From: Pseudomonas moorei
Lineage (GTDB): Bacteria > Pseudomonadota > Gammaproteobacteria > Pseudomonadales > Pseudomonadaceae
Reading direction: 5' to 3'
NCBI RefSeq assembly: GCF_008801475.1
Contig: NZ_VZPP01000005.1
Location: 1 to 64,000, forward strand
DNA: 64,000 nucleotides
Position 1 is the stretch's first letter. Each line of letters starts with the position of its first letter. The notes beneath the pieces are model-generated. The model had not been told where the DNA came from. It saw nothing but the letters and a program-made list of their open reading frames with translations, and did not search any database. The position numbers and the translations under genes are program-made. Shown piece by piece: positions 36,419 through 45,978 of the stretch.

Positions 36419-38350
36419 ATGGACAGCCTTATGTCTGCCAGCTATCGCGAAGCCTCGCGCGCAGCGCTGCTTTACCTCTTGCTTTCCTTGATATGGCTGC
36501 AGCTCAGTGGCTATTTATTGAACAGCTTCTTCGATAGTTCTGCCGAGCTTTCGCGATGGCAACTGATCAACGGTTATGTCTGGGTGGTGATCAGTGCCGG
36601 GTTGGTCTTCATTGCCCGGGCGCGATTGCTCCGTTGTCTCGGTATCGGCGCCAAACTGCGTGAGCGCCGTGAAGACCGAGAGCGACTGCGTCAGGCCGCC
36701 GCCGTGTTTGATTGCACCCGTGAAGGCGTGTTGGTCACTAATCACGATGGGTTGATCGTCCATGTGAACCGGGCCTTCATCCAGATCACCGGTTATCAAA
36801 GCCAGGAAGTGCTGGGCCAGCGGCCCAGTTTGTTCAAGTCCGGCCGTCATCCGGCCGCCTTCTATCAGGCGATGTTCGCGACACTCGACAGTAACGGCGA
36901 GTGGAGCGGAGAAATCTGGAACCGTCGAAAAAGCGGCGAAATCTATCCGCAATGGCAGACCATCCGCATCGTTCACGACGAGCGGGGACGGCGTAGTCAT
37001 TACGTGGCAGTGTTTTCCGACATCAGCGCGATGAAGAACTCCGAACACGAACTGATGCACCTGGCGCATCACGATCCGTTGACCGATCTGCCCAACCGCC
37101 TGCTGTTCACCGATCGCGCCGAACAGGCGCTGGCTTCGGCACAGACTCACAAGCGTGGCTGTGCACTGCTGATGGTCGATCTGGATCACTTCAAGATGAT
37201 CAACGACAGCCTCGGACACACCATCGGCGACCAATTGCTCAAGGCGGTGGCGGAGCGTCTAGACGCGATGTTCGGGCCGGGCATTACCCTGGCACGCCTC
37301 GGGGGCGATGAGTTTGCCGTGTTGGCCGAGAGCTGCCCGCAACTGGTCCAGGCCGCGGCGCTGGCCCAGCGGATCATCGATGGCCTCAAAGAACCGTTCT
37401 TTATCGACGGGCATCAGCTGTTCATGAACACCAGCATCGGCATCAGCCTGTTCCCCGGCGATGCTTTGAGCACTGAGCAATTATTGCGCAACGCCGACTC
37501 GGCGCTGTTCAAGGCCAAGAGCGCCGGTCGCAATGGCTATGCCCTCTACACCGAAGAATTGACGGCCCACGCCCAGCAACGGGTCGAGCTTGCATTCGAA
37601 TTGCGTCGCGCGCTGGAGCAGCAGCAATTGCGGGTTTACTACCAACCGGTCCATGACTTGCCCACCAGCCGCCTGATCGGTGTCGAGGCGCTGGTGCGCT
37701 GGGAGCATCCCGAGCGGGGATTGGTGTCGCCGGCTGAATTCATTCCCGTCGCCGAACGCACCGGCCTGATTGCCGAAATCGACGCCTGGGTCATGCAGCA
37801 AGCGTGTCAGCAGATGTGCCAGTGGCATCAGGCCGGCGTGGTGTTGTCGTTCGTCGCGGTGAATGTTTCATCGCGCCTGTTCGCCGGTCGTGAGCTGTAC
37901 CAGCAAGTGGCCCAGGTGCTGCGCGAAACCGGACTGGACCCGGCTTATCTTGAGCTGGAGGTCACCGAGAGCGCGGTGATGGAAGATCCCGAGGTCGCGC
38001 TTGAGCAAATGCACAGACTGCGCGAGTTGGGTGTGCGGCTGGCCATCGATGATTTCGGCACCGGTTATTCGTCGCTGCTGCGGCTCAAGCGCCTGCCGGT
38101 ACAGAAACTCAAGATCGATCAGGGTTTTGTCGCCGGGCTGCCGGGGGACGAAGACGACGCGGCCATTGTGCGGGTGATCATTGCCCTGGCGCACAGCATG
38201 GGAATGCAGGTGCAGGCCGAGGGGATCGAGCAGGTCGAACAGGCGTCGTTCCTGCTTGAACATGGCAGCCATCTAGGCCAGGGATACTGGTTCGGGCGGC
38301 CGGTGCCTCCCGGACAACTGAATTGGGTGCATGCACCGTCAATCCATTAA
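36419..38350 (+). CDS. Membrane PAS-GGDEF-EAL c-di-GMP enzyme
   Basis: The 643-residue protein has two N-terminal membrane helices (about 18-40 and 50-68), a PAS/PAC domain (about 90-205), a GGDEF domain (GGDEF at 295-299) and an EAL domain (EAL at 423-425 in 'GVEALVRWEHPERGLVSPAE'). Both active-site motifs are intact, so it may make or degrade c-di-GMP. The EAL part has 'DDFGTGYSSL' and 'KIDQGFV', the residues expected for phosphodiesterase activity. Its position beside desA and yezD resembles PA0285. The ATG at 36419 has a taggg-type Shine-Dalgarno; 36431 is an alternative. Confidence 0.9.
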   Translation: MDSLMSASYREASRAALLYLLLSLIWLQLSGYLLNSFFDSSAELSRWQLINGYVWVVISAGLVFIARARLLRCLGIGAKLRERREDRERLRQAAAVFDCTREGVLVTNHDGLIVHVNRAFIQITGYQSQEVLGQRPSLFKSGRHPAAFYQAMFATLDSNGEWSGEIWNRRKSGEIYPQWQTIRIVHDERGRRSHYVAVFSDISAMKNSEHELMHLAHHDPLTDLPNRLLFTDRAEQALASAQTHKRGCALLMVDLDHFKMINDSLGHTIGDQLLKAVAERLDAMFGPGITLARLGGDEFAVLAESCPQLVQAAALAQRIIDGLKEPFFIDGHQLFMNTSIGISLFPGDALSTEQLLRNADSALFKAKSAGRNGYALYTEELTAHAQQRVELAFELRRALEQQQLRVYYQPVHDLPTSRLIGVEALVRWEHPERGLVSPAEFIPVAERTGLIAEIDAWVMQQACQQMCQWHQAGVVLSFVAVNVSSRLFAGRELYQQVAQVLRETGLDPAYLELEVTESAVMEDPEVALEQMHRLRELGVRLAIDDFGTGYSSLLRLKRLPVQKLKIDQGFVAGLPGDEDDAAIVRVIIALAHSMGMQVQAEGIEQVEQASFLLEHGSHLGQGYWFGRPVPPGQLNWVHAPSIH

Positions 38351-38370
38351 GAATCTGTTGCGCAAAACCT

Positions 38371-38468
38371 GTAGGAGCGAGCTTGCTCGCGATGGTGGCA
38401 AAAGCGCCGCGTTCATCCAGGCAGCCCTGGTTTTCGTTCGCGTCCATCGCAAGCAAGCTCGCTCCTCC
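38371..38468. repeat. REP pair (REPIN) with conserved loop
   Basis: Inverted REP cores at about 38371-38395 and 38444-38468. The 48-bp spacer (with 'gcgccgcgttcatccaggca') is almost the same as in the pair at 58752-58851, so these are copies of one mobile REPIN. Confidence 0.85.
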
Positions 38469-38523
38469 AGAATTCCCCTCGCAAACCCTTGCCCATCAAA
38501 TAATGTCTTCTGGTTATATAAAC

Positions 38524-38548
38524 ATTCTTAAATAGTCTTTTTAAGAAT
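38524..38548 (+). promoter_or_regulatory. AT-rich upstream motif of yezD-sbp-cysTWA (copy C)
   Basis: It contains the 9-bp inverted repeat attcttaaa / tttaagaat (38524-38532, 38540-38548) and the shared element TAAATAGTCTTTTTAAG (38529-38545), about 85 bp before yezD. In sulfate-uptake operons CysB binds such AT-rich sites, so control by sulfur limitation is likely. The exact binding site is an inference. Confidence 0.55.
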
Positions 38549-38630
38549 ATCTGCGCCTCTCTACTATTGGTCTCACGCCGTAAGCAGTGCCGCCACTGCC
38601 AGGCAACCTCTCAGTCGAAGGAGCAGCACC

Positions 38631-38813
38631 ATGAGCGCATCTCTACGTAGCGTTGACGGCCAGGACGAAGCAACCATCCTGCGTGAAATCCAGAGCGCCC
38701 TGCGCGATCTGCGTTTTGGCGCAGTGGAAATCACCGTCCACAACGCCCAGGTGGTTCAGATCGAACGCAAGGAAAAATTCCGCTTGCAGCAACCGGGCAA
38801 CAAACCGGGCTGA
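38631..38813 (+). CDS. YezD-family (DUF2292) small protein
   Basis: The 60-residue protein has the YezD/DUF2292 pattern 'ILREIQSALRDLRFGAVEIT' followed by 'VHNAQVVQIERKEKFRL'. An aaggag Shine-Dalgarno precedes the ATG. The family is often found next to sulfate or cysteine genes, and here sbp follows 145 bp on. Its role is unknown. It probably belongs to the sulfate-starvation transcript. Confidence 0.88.
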   Translation: MSASLRSVDGQDEATILREIQSALRDLRFGAVEITVHNAQVVQIERKEKFRLQQPGNKPG

Positions 38814-38958
38814 AGCGAAACCAATCAAAAGATCACAGCCTGCGGCAGTTTCTGCGGGGGATTGTGTGGGAGCTGCCGCAGGCTGCGATCTTTGAGCAAG
38901 CATCCGATTCCAGATCATAAAAAAAAGCCAATACCCAAGAATTCCAGGAGCTTTCACC

Positions 38959-39972
38959 ATGTCGTCGATTCGTCAGTTCGCTTTGGCCGCCCTGGCCAGT
39001 GCCCTTTTTGCCGGTTCCGCGGTTGCCAAGGATTACGAGTTGCTCAACGTGTCGTACGACCCGACCCGTGAGCTGTATCAGGACTACAACGCTGAATTCA
39101 TCAAGTTCTGGCAGAAGGACCATGCCGGCGACACCGTGAAGATCCAGCAGTCCCACGGTGGTTCGGGCAAGCAGGGGCGGGCGGTGATCGACGGTCTGCG
39201 TGCCGACGTCGTGACCCTGGCCCTGGCCGGCGACATCGATGAAATCGCCAAACTCGGCAAGACCCTCCCGGCCGACTGGCAAAAACGCCTGCCGGAGGCG
39301 AGCACGCCTTACACCTCGACCATCGTGTTCCTGGTGCGCAAGGGCAACCCCAAAGGCATCAAGGACTGGGGCGACCTGGTCAAGAATGACGTGTCGGTGA
39401 TCACCCCGAACCCGAAAACCTCCGGCGGTGCACGCTGGAACTTCCTCGCCGCCTGGGCCTATGGCCTGAAAGCCAATGGCGGTGACGAAGCCAAGGCCAA
39501 GGAATACGTACAAACCCTGTTCAAACACGTGCCAGTGCTGGACACCGGTGCTCGCGGTTCGACCATCACCTTCGTCAACAACGGTCAGGGTGACGTGTTG
39601 CTGGCCTGGGAAAACGAAGCCTTCCTGGCGCTGAAAGAAGACGGCGGCGCTGACAAGTTCGACATCGTTGTGCCTTCGCTGTCGATCCTTGCCGAGCCGC
39701 CGGTGGCCGTGGTCGACAAGAATGCCGAGAAAAAGGGCAACGAGCAGATCGCCGAAGCCTACCTCAAACACCTGTACAGCCCGGCTGGCCAGGAAATCGC
39801 GGCGAAAAACTTCTATCGTCCACGTGACAAGGAGGTGGCCGCCAAGTACGCCAACCAGTTCCCGAAACTGGAGCTGGTCACCATCGATAAAGACTTCGGC
39901 GGCTGGAAAACCGCGCAACCGAAATTCTTCAACGACGGTGGCGTGTTCGACCAGATCTACCAGGCGCAATAA
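38959..39972 (+). CDS. sbp: Sulfate-binding periplasmic protein
   Basis: The 337-residue secreted protein (signal peptide about 1-23, ending 'GSAVA') binds sulfate or thiosulfate for the CysTWA importer. Family marks include '[20 protein letters not shown]', '[18 protein letters not shown]', 'TLALAGDI' and '[18 protein letters not shown]'. A REP pair separates it from cysT, a common way to raise the level of binding-protein mRNA over that of the permease genes. Confidence 0.95.
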   Translation: MSSIRQFALAALASALFAGSAVAKDYELLNVSYDPTRELYQDYNAEFIKFWQKDHAGDTVKIQQSHGGSGKQGRAVIDGLRADVVTLALAGDIDEIAKLGKTLPADWQKRLPEASTPYTSTIVFLVRKGNPKGIKDWGDLVKNDVSVITPNPKTSGGARWNFLAAWAYGLKANGGDEAKAKEYVQTLFKHVPVLDTGARGSTITFVNNGQGDVLLAWENEAFLALKEDGGADKFDIVVPSLSILAEPPVAVVDKNAEKKGNEQIAEAYLKHLYSPAGQEIAAKNFYRPRDKEVAAKYANQFPKLELVTIDKDFGGWKTAQPKFFNDGGVFDQIYQAQ

Positions 39973-40024
39973 CCTGAAGTAGACCTGACAACCGGCCGGA
40001 TGCCTGTCAGTTAAGGGCGCAACG

Positions 40025-40113
40025 TGTGGGAGCGAGCCTGCTCGCGATGATGGCGGTACATACAACAGGGATGTTGGCTGGCCCACCGGTATCGCGAGCA
40101 GGCGCTCCCACAG
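40025..40113. repeat. REP pair (REPIN) between sbp and cysT
   Basis: Inverted cores at about 40025-40049 ('gggagcgagcctgctcgcga') and 40091-40113 form a large hairpin. It may protect the upstream sbp message within the operon. Confidence 0.85.
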
Positions 40114-40207
40114 AAGTTGCGGTGTTCAAGCCCTTAGCCGACCGGCTTTGGCCAACGGGCCCCGATCTTGGCGACGGGGCTTTGCGCATTCTCAACCAAG
40201 GACTTTT

Positions 40208-41026
40208 ATGTCGCGTCGTATCTCCCCCGTCATACCCGGCTTCGGGCTGACGCTGGGCTACACCTTGGTGTACCTCAGCCTGATTGTGCTCATACCGCTG
40301 GCGGCAATGTTCGTGCATGCCGCTCAACTCACCTGGGATCAGTTCTGGGCAATCATCTCCGCGCCACGGGTGCTGGCGGCGTTGAAGCTCAGCTTCGGCA
40401 CAGCGCTCTATGCGGCGATCATCAACGGCATCATCGGCACGCTGCTGGCCTGGGTGCTGGTGCGCTATACCTTCCCCGGGCGCAAAGTCATCGATGCGAT
40501 GATCGACTTGCCCTTCGCATTACCCACCGCAGTGGCCGGTATTGCCCTGACCGCTTTGTACACCCCCACCGGTTTGGTCGGTCAGTTCGCAGCCGATCTG
40601 GGGTTCAAGATCGCCTACACCCCCCTGGGCATCACCCTTGCCCTTACTTTTGTAACACTTCCATTCGTGGTACGTACCGTACAACCTGTACTGGCCGATA
40701 TTCCTGGTGAGGTGGAAGAAGCGGCGGCGTGCCTGGGGGCAAAACCGTTGCAGGTTTTCCGCCATATTCTGGTGCCGGCATTGTTGCCAGCCTGGCTGAC
40801 CGGTTTCGCCCTGGCCTTTGCCCGTGGGGTCGGCGAGTACGGTTCGGTGATTTTCATCGCCGGCAACATGCCGATGAAAACCGAGATCCTGCCGCTGCTG
40901 ATCATGGTCAAGCTCGACCAGTACGATTACACCGGCGCTACCTCCATTGGTGTACTGATGCTGGTGGTTTCCTTTGTCCTGCTGCTGCTGATCAACTTGC
41001 TGCAGCGCCGTATCGAAACCCCATAA
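40208..41026 (+). CDS. cysT: Sulfate ABC transporter permease CysT
   Basis: This 272-residue inner-membrane permease has about six helices and the EAA loop 'VEEAAACLGAKPLQVFRHIL'. It pairs with CysW to form the sulfate channel. The ATG at 40208 places the first helix directly after a short basic N-terminus (MSRRISP); a frame from 40148 is open but would start inside the upstream spacer. cysW follows after 12 bp. Confidence 0.93.
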   Translation: MSRRISPVIPGFGLTLGYTLVYLSLIVLIPLAAMFVHAAQLTWDQFWAIISAPRVLAALKLSFGTALYAAIINGIIGTLLAWVLVRYTFPGRKVIDAMIDLPFALPTAVAGIALTALYTPTGLVGQFAADLGFKIAYTPLGITLALTFVTLPFVVRTVQPVLADIPGEVEEAAACLGAKPLQVFRHILVPALLPAWLTGFALAFARGVGEYGSVIFIAGNMPMKTEILPLLIMVKLDQYDYTGATSIGVLMLVVSFVLLLLINLLQRRIETP

Positions 41027-41038
41027 GGAGGCGCACAC

Positions 41039-41911
41039 ATGTCCCAATCGTCCATTGCTGCCGCCTCTTCGGCCAACGCTGCCCGTCGTGGCAGTGCGAC
41101 TTCGCGGCGCGTCCTGATCGGCCTCGGCTGGCTGATTTTTGCGCTGTTTTTGTTGCTGCCGCTGTTCATCGTGGTGTCCCAGGGCCTGAAGAATGGCCTG
41201 GGTGCGTTCTTCACCGCGATTTTTGAACCGGACGCGCTGTCCGCGTTGAAACTCACGGTGATCGCCGTGCTGATTTCGGTGCCGCTGAACCTGGTGTTCG
41301 GTGTCAGCGCGGCATGGTGCGTGAGCAAATACTCGTTCCGTGGCAAGAGCATGCTGGTCACGTTGATCGACCTGCCATTCTCGGTGTCGCCGGTGATTGC
41401 CGGTCTGGTCTACGTGCTGATGTTCGGCGCCCAAGGGCTGTTCGGCCCATGGTTGCAGGACCACGACATCCAGATCGTCTTCGCCTTGCCGGGTATCGTG
41501 CTGGCGACGATTTTTGTCACCGTGCCGTTCGTGGCCCGTGAACTGATCCCGCTGATGCAGGAGCAGGGCACCCAGGAGGAAGAGGCCGCGCGTTTGCTCG
41601 GGGCCAATGGCTGGCAGATGTTCTGGCACGTCACGGTGCCCAACATCAAATGGGGCCTGATCTACGGCGTGGTGCTGTGTACCGCGCGGGCCATGGGTGA
41701 ATTCGGTGCGGTGTCGGTGGTTTCCGGGCACATTCGCGGGGTGACCAACACCTTGCCGCTGCACGTCGAGATTCTCTACAACGAATACAACCACGTGGCC
41801 GCGTTCGCCGTGGCGAGCCTGTTGCTGATCCTGGCGCTCTTCATCCTGCTGCTCAAGCAGTGGAGCGAAAACCGTATTAACCGCCTGCGCACCAGCGCCG
41901 CGGAGGAATAA
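41039..41911 (+). CDS. cysW: Sulfate ABC transporter permease CysW
   Basis: The 290-residue permease is the partner of CysT. It has six hydrophobic helices, the EAA loop '[20 protein letters not shown]' and '[19 protein letters not shown]', which is typical of CysW. A ggaggcg Shine-Dalgarno precedes its ATG. cysA begins 3 bp after its stop. Confidence 0.94.
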   Translation: MSQSSIAAASSANAARRGSATSRRVLIGLGWLIFALFLLLPLFIVVSQGLKNGLGAFFTAIFEPDALSALKLTVIAVLISVPLNLVFGVSAAWCVSKYSFRGKSMLVTLIDLPFSVSPVIAGLVYVLMFGAQGLFGPWLQDHDIQIVFALPGIVLATIFVTVPFVARELIPLMQEQGTQEEEAARLLGANGWQMFWHVTVPNIKWGLIYGVVLCTARAMGEFGAVSVVSGHIRGVTNTLPLHVEILYNEYNHVAAFAVASLLLILALFILLLKQWSENRINRLRTSAAEE

Positions 41912-41914
41912 TTC

Positions 41915-42904
41915 ATGTCGATCGAAGTGCGTAACGTCAGCAAGAATTTCAATGCGTTCAAGGCGCTGGACAACATCAGCCTGGACATCCAGAGCGGTGA
42001 ACTGGTGGCGCTGCTCGGCCCGTCCGGTTGCGGCAAGACCACGCTGCTGCGGATCATCGCCGGTCTGGAAACCCCGGACCAGGGCAATATCGTGTTCCAC
42101 GGTGAGGACGTTTCCGGCCACGACGTGCGTGATCGCAACGTCGGTTTCGTGTTCCAGCATTACGCCTTGTTCCGCCACATGACGGTATTCGACAACGTCG
42201 CGTTCGGCCTGCGCATGAAGCCCAAGAACCAGCGCCCGAGCGAAAGCCAGATTGCGACCAAAGTCCACGAACTGTTGAACATGGTGCAACTGGATTGGCT
42301 GTCGGATCGCTACCCGGAGCAACTGTCCGGTGGCCAGCGTCAGCGGATCGCCCTGGCCCGTGCCCTCGCGGTGGAGCCAAAGGTACTGCTGCTCGACGAG
42401 CCGTTCGGCGCCCTCGACGCCAAGGTCCGCAAAGAACTGCGCCGCTGGCTGGCGCGCCTGCACGAAGACATCAACCTGACCTCGGTGTTCGTGACCCACG
42501 ACCAGGAAGAAGCGATGGAAGTCGCCGACCGCATCGTGGTGATGAACAAGGGCGTGATCGAGCAGATCGGCTCACCGGGCGACGTCTACGAAAACCCGGC
42601 CAGCGATTTCGTTTATCACTTCCTCGGCGATTCGAACCGTCTGCATCTGGGCGAGGACAATCACGTGCTGTTCCGTCCGCATGAAGTGTCGCTGTCACGG
42701 CATGAACTGGAAGATCACCATGCGGCCGAAGTGCGCGATATCCGTCCATTGGGCGCGACCACGCGGGTGACCCTGAAGGTCGAAGGGCAGAGCGATTTGA
42801 TCGAGGCCGAAGTGGTGAAGGACCACGACAGCCTGATCGGGCTGGCCAAGGGCGAGACGCTGTTCTTCAAGCCGAAGGTCTGGCAGAAGGTCGCCAACCT
42901 CTAA
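41915..42904 (+). CDS. cysA: Sulfate/thiosulfate importer ATPase CysA
   Basis: The 329-residue ATPase has Walker [10 protein letters not shown], signature LSGGQRQ, Walker B VLLLDEP, and the switch His in '[16 protein letters not shown]'. The C-terminal part is a TOBE-like regulatory domain ('[20 protein letters not shown]'). It closes the sbp-cysTWA operon, and a REP pair follows. Confidence 0.95.
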   Translation: MSIEVRNVSKNFNAFKALDNISLDIQSGELVALLGPSGCGKTTLLRIIAGLETPDQGNIVFHGEDVSGHDVRDRNVGFVFQHYALFRHMTVFDNVAFGLRMKPKNQRPSESQIATKVHELLNMVQLDWLSDRYPEQLSGGQRQRIALARALAVEPKVLLLDEPFGALDAKVRKELRRWLARLHEDINLTSVFVTHDQEEAMEVADRIVVMNKGVIEQIGSPGDVYENPASDFVYHFLGDSNRLHLGEDNHVLFRPHEVSLSRHELEDHHAAEVRDIRPLGATTRVTLKVEGQSDLIEAEVVKDHDSLIGLAKGETLFFKPKVWQKVANL

Positions 42905-42912
42905 AGCAAGAG

Positions 42913-43007
42913 CATCGCGAGCAGGCTCGCTCCCACAGGGTTCGGTGTCGGTCACAGATTTTGTGCTCAACACCGATCCATTGTGGGGGCGAGCCTCTCG
43001 CGATTGC
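42913..43007. repeat. REP pair (REPIN) after cysA
   Basis: Inverted cores at about 42913-42938 and 42982-43007 lie between the convergent ends of cysA and the Mpo1-like gene, probably the boundary of both transcripts. Confidence 0.82.
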
Positions 43008-43010
43008 GAT

Positions 43011-43529
43011 CTAAACAGCCGCACGCTTCGGATTGACCCGAACACCCCCCGCCCGCGCCTCGATCTGCTCTTTCAACTCATGGCGCATCCCCAGCAAAAA
43101 CGCCAGTTCAGCCACCACAAACAACGGCCCGACAATCAACCCCGTCACGTCATCGACGAACGCCGGTTTGCGCCCTTCGTAGTGATGGCCGACAAACTGA
43201 ATCGCCCAACCCACCACAAACATTCCAATGCCGCTGGCCAGCCAGATGCCAGTGCTTTGCTGCGCCAGCGCATGACCGGCCCAGACACACAGCCCCAGCA
43301 ACACCGTCATCAGCACGCCAAGGCGTAACTCCAGGCGCAGGTAAAACCACGCCGAAGCCAACGACACCAGCACCGCCGGTGAAAGCCAGCCCCCGGCCCA
43401 TTGCGGACGAGACAGCAGCACAGCCACCGCCAGCACAATCAGCGGAATGCCGATGAAGTGGGTGGCGATGTTGCGCGGGTCACGGTGGTACGCGGCGTAT
43501 TGACTGAGATGGTCAACGAGGCTTTTCAT
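43011..43529 (-). CDS. Mpo1/DUF962-family membrane protein
   Basis: This 172-residue protein has four or five hydrophobic helices and the DUF962 signature: 'YAAYHRDPRNIATHFIGIPL' at the N-terminus and 'AIQFVGHHYEGRKPAFVDD' in the middle. Yeast Mpo1 of this family is an Fe-dependent dioxygenase that alpha-oxidises 2-hydroxy fatty acids, and the histidines of these motifs are the expected metal ligands. The ATG at 43529 has a strong aggaggaat Shine-Dalgarno, so a start at 43559 is rejected. It is divergent from the Crp-like gene. Confidence 0.87.
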   Translation of the reverse strand: MKSLVDHLSQYAAYHRDPRNIATHFIGIPLIVLAVAVLLSRPQWAGGWLSPAVLVSLASAWFYLRLELRLGVLMTVLLGLCVWAGHALAQQSTGIWLASGIGMFVVGWAIQFVGHHYEGRKPAFVDDVTGLIVGPLFVVAELAFLLGMRHELKEQIEARAGGVRVNPKRAAV

Positions 43530-43613
43530 TGTTATTCCTCCTGTAGGGTGATTGATCATGCCTCGGGGCCATTGCTCACTCTGTCAGCCAGGCGACAATC
43601 TCTAGGAGTTTTC

Positions 43614-44300
43614 ATGGATATGCAGGTCTGGCGTCCACGCCTGATGCACGGTCAGTGGTTCAGTCATTTGCCTGTTTCCTTTCAGGATAGTCTGCTGGCC
43701 GCCTCCAGGGTCCGGCGCCTGTCGCCGGGCCAGCGCTTGTTCAAGCGGGGTGATACGCCCTGTGGTCTGTACGCGGTGCTCGAAGGTGCCGTGCGCATTG
43801 GCACGGTCAGCGAGCAAGGCAAGGAAGCGTTGCTCAGCCTGGTGGAGGCGCCGCACTGGTTCGGCGAGATTTGTCTGTTCGATGGCCAGGCGCGCACCCA
43901 CGATGCGTTCGGCCTGGGCAACTGCACCCTGTTGCACATCCCGCAAATGGCGCTGCAAAAGTTGCTCGGCGAACAACCGGAGTATTGGCGGCAACTGGCC
44001 TTGCTCATGAGCCAGAAACTGCGCCTGACCTTCATCCACCTCGAACAGCTGAGCCTGATGCCGGCCTCGACGCGGCTGGCCCATCGCTTGTTGATGATCG
44101 CCCACGGCTACGGCGAAATCGACCCGCCACGCCTGCGCCTGCAACTGCCCCAGGAGCAACTGGCTTCAATGTTGTCGTTGTCGCGCCAGACCACCAATCA
44201 AATGCTCAAGGATCTGCAGGGGCAGGGGATCTTGAGTCTGGGCTATGGCGAGATCGAAATCCTCGATATCGAACGGTTGCGGGTGCTGGCGATCTTTTAA
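43614..44300 (+). CDS. Crp/Fnr-family transcriptional regulator
   Basis: The 228-residue regulator has an N-terminal cyclic-nucleotide-binding fold ('GQRLFKRGDTPCGLYAVLEG', 'WFGEICLFDGQARTHDAFGL') and a C-terminal winged helix ('LPQEQLASMLSLSRQTTNQM'). The cysteine cluster of true FNR is absent, so it is not an oxygen sensor of that kind. The effector is unknown. The ATG at 43614 follows taggagt. It stands alone between the Mpo1-like gene and a response regulator. Confidence 0.87.
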   Translation: MDMQVWRPRLMHGQWFSHLPVSFQDSLLAASRVRRLSPGQRLFKRGDTPCGLYAVLEGAVRIGTVSEQGKEALLSLVEAPHWFGEICLFDGQARTHDAFGLGNCTLLHIPQMALQKLLGEQPEYWRQLALLMSQKLRLTFIHLEQLSLMPASTRLAHRLLMIAHGYGEIDPPRLRLQLPQEQLASMLSLSRQTTNQMLKDLQGQGILSLGYGEIEILDIERLRVLAIF

Positions 44301-44359
44301 AGGTGGGCTTTATCCCCGAACACGCCTAGCCTGTGCTGACGACAATCGAGGTGTGCCAA

Positions 44360-44725
44360 ATGCGTGTCCTGTTAGTGGAAGACGAACCCGAGACTGCCAA
44401 GCGCCTGGCCGATGGCTTGAGCGAAGCGAGTTATGCGGTGGATGTGGCGGTCAACGGGATGGACGGCCGGCGCTTCATTGAGTCCGGCGAATACGAGCTG
44501 ATCATCCTCGACGTCATGCTGCCGGGGCTCAATGGCTGGCAGCTGCTGCAACAGATCCGCAAGCTCGGTGAAACGCCGGTGCTGTTCCTCACCACCAGGG
44601 ACGGCATCGAGGATCGCCTGCGCGGGCTGGAGCTGCATGAAGATGACTACCTGCTCAAGCCGTTCGCCGTCAGTGAGCTGGTGGCACGGGTGCGCAAGTT
44701 GTTGCGGCGGGGTCAGGGGCGGTAG
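44360..44725 (+). CDS. Receiver-only response regulator (OmpR-like, DNA-binding domain missing)
   Basis: The 121-residue product is a complete receiver: acidic pocket 'VEDE' near residue 6, phosphoacceptor Asp in 'LIILDVMLPGLNGWQ' (about D51), Thr in 'LFLTTRDG' and Lys in 'YLLKPFAVSELVARVRKLLR'. It resembles the receiver of heavy-metal OmpR-type regulators (CopR/IrlR), but the stop comes exactly at the linker where the winged-helix domain should begin. No such domain is coded in the 140 bp after it, and no kinase is adjacent. It may be a true single-domain regulator or a truncated relic. Confidence 0.82.
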   Translation: MRVLLVEDEPETAKRLADGLSEASYAVDVAVNGMDGRRFIESGEYELIILDVMLPGLNGWQLLQQIRKLGETPVLFLTTRDGIEDRLRGLELHEDDYLLKPFAVSELVARVRKLLRRGQGR

Positions 44726-44753
44726 TGATTTCTGTGGTGCCTGAACAATCGCT

Positions 44754-44840
44754 ATCGCTGGCAAGCCAGCTCAGTGGCTTGTGTGAATCCTAAATGTCTG
44801 GTCAACCGAAAAGCCTGTGGGAGCTGGCTTGCCAGCGAAG
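44754..44840. repeat. REP pair, 'gctggcaagccagc' type
   Basis: Inverted cores at about 44754-44772 and 44816-44840 use the 'ctggcttgccag' sequence, different from the 'gagcctgctc' type. They lie between convergent genes. Confidence 0.82.
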
Positions 44841-44873
44841 AGGCCGGCAAAACCAGCGAAGATTTCAACGTCC

Positions 44874-45878
44874 TTAACGCAACCCATCCCGAAACTGCCC
44901 CGGCGTCATCCCGGTCCAGCGCTTGAATGCGCGGCTGAAACTGCTGGTATCGGCAAACCCCAATAAATAACTGATCTCGCTCAGCGAAACCTGGGGATCA
45001 CGCAGGTGCAGCAGCGCCAGGTTCTCGCGGCTTTCATTGAGCAGCGTATCGAACCGACAACCCTCATCCGCCAGGTGCCGTTGCAAGCTGCGCAAGCTCA
45101 GGTGCAGGGCCTTGGCGATGTGCTCGGCGCTGGGTTCACCTTCCGGCAATTGCTCTTCTATGGCATCGCGGACCTTGCGCTCCCAGGTCAACGGCTTGAG
45201 TTGCGCCAAAGCGCGCTTGAGCACGGTTTCGTTGTGTTCGGCCAGTTCCGGGTTGGCGTCGTCCAGGTGACTGTCGAAGTCAACGAGGGCGAATTCCAGT
45301 CGGTCTTCGTCGGTGCCGAAGTGCACGGGCGAGCGGAAGACTTTATGCCAATGGTGCGGGTCTTCAGGTTCCGGCCGACGCAGGTAAACCGCCAACGGGG
45401 CATAGTCGCGGCCCAGGCGATTGCGGCAAGTGCGCACATAAATCGCCATGAACGCATCGATGGCCTCGTAGGCCGGGGCCGGATTGCCGATCGGAACTTT
45501 CAGACGGAAGCGGTAACGATCCTCGCCGCGGGTCAGTTCCAGTTCCAGGGCATCGCTGACCACCTGGTGATAGCGCACGATGCGCTCGAACACTTCGCGC
45601 AAACTGCCGCTGGCCACCAGTGCATAACCGAGGGCGTGAAAGGTGGTGGGGCTGACGAAACGTGAGACACGCAGGCCAATCGCCGGGTCGCCACTGGCTT
45701 GCACCGCAAGTTCCCACAGGCGCGTGGTACCGGATAACGGGTATCGGGCGTTCGGGTCGTCCATCAATTGCGGATCGAGCCCGGCCTGGCGACACAGGGC
45801 GGTGCTGTCGAGGCCCAGGGCGTCGAGTTGCTTGCGCAGGGCGCGGGTCCAGCTGGCGAGGGAGGTCGGTTCAGTCAT
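44874..45878 (-). CDS. AraC-family regulator (OruR/ArgR-like architecture)
   Basis: The 334-residue protein has an N-terminal effector domain of the arabinose-binding type ('YPLSGTTRLWELAVQASGDP', 'FHALGYALVASGSLREVFER') and a C-terminal double helix-turn-helix ('IAKALHLSLRSLQRHLADEG', 'VSLSEISYLLGFADTSSFSR', 'WTGMTPGQFRDGLR'). It is divergent from the membrane desaturase gene at 45979, only 100 bp apart, so that gene is its probable target. The inducer is unknown. Confidence 0.9.
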   Translation of the reverse strand: MTEPTSLASWTRALRKQLDALGLDSTALCRQAGLDPQLMDDPNARYPLSGTTRLWELAVQASGDPAIGLRVSRFVSPTTFHALGYALVASGSLREVFERIVRYHQVVSDALELELTRGEDRYRFRLKVPIGNPAPAYEAIDAFMAIYVRTCRNRLGRDYAPLAVYLRRPEPEDPHHWHKVFRSPVHFGTDEDRLEFALVDFDSHLDDANPELAEHNETVLKRALAQLKPLTWERKVRDAIEEQLPEGEPSAEHIAKALHLSLRSLQRHLADEGCRFDTLLNESRENLALLHLRDPQVSLSEISYLLGFADTSSFSRAFKRWTGMTPGQFRDGLR

Positions 45879-45978
45879 GCTGATTGGCGCTTCCGGTCAA
45901 CAGGTTGGCGTTCACGGCTACCGCTTCGGGAGTGTGAAGCGGGCAGGATGCGAACATCAATAACCAGAGGATGGAAGC

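Noticed and set aside
38371..38468. Classical terminators at REP pairs
   Set aside because: The hairpins are not followed by T-runs, so they are listed as REP elements rather than rho-independent terminators.
40520..42499. 659-residue minus-strand frame over cysT-cysW-cysA
   Set aside because: It is antisense to three well-supported transporter genes and has low-complexity Gln/His-rich content.
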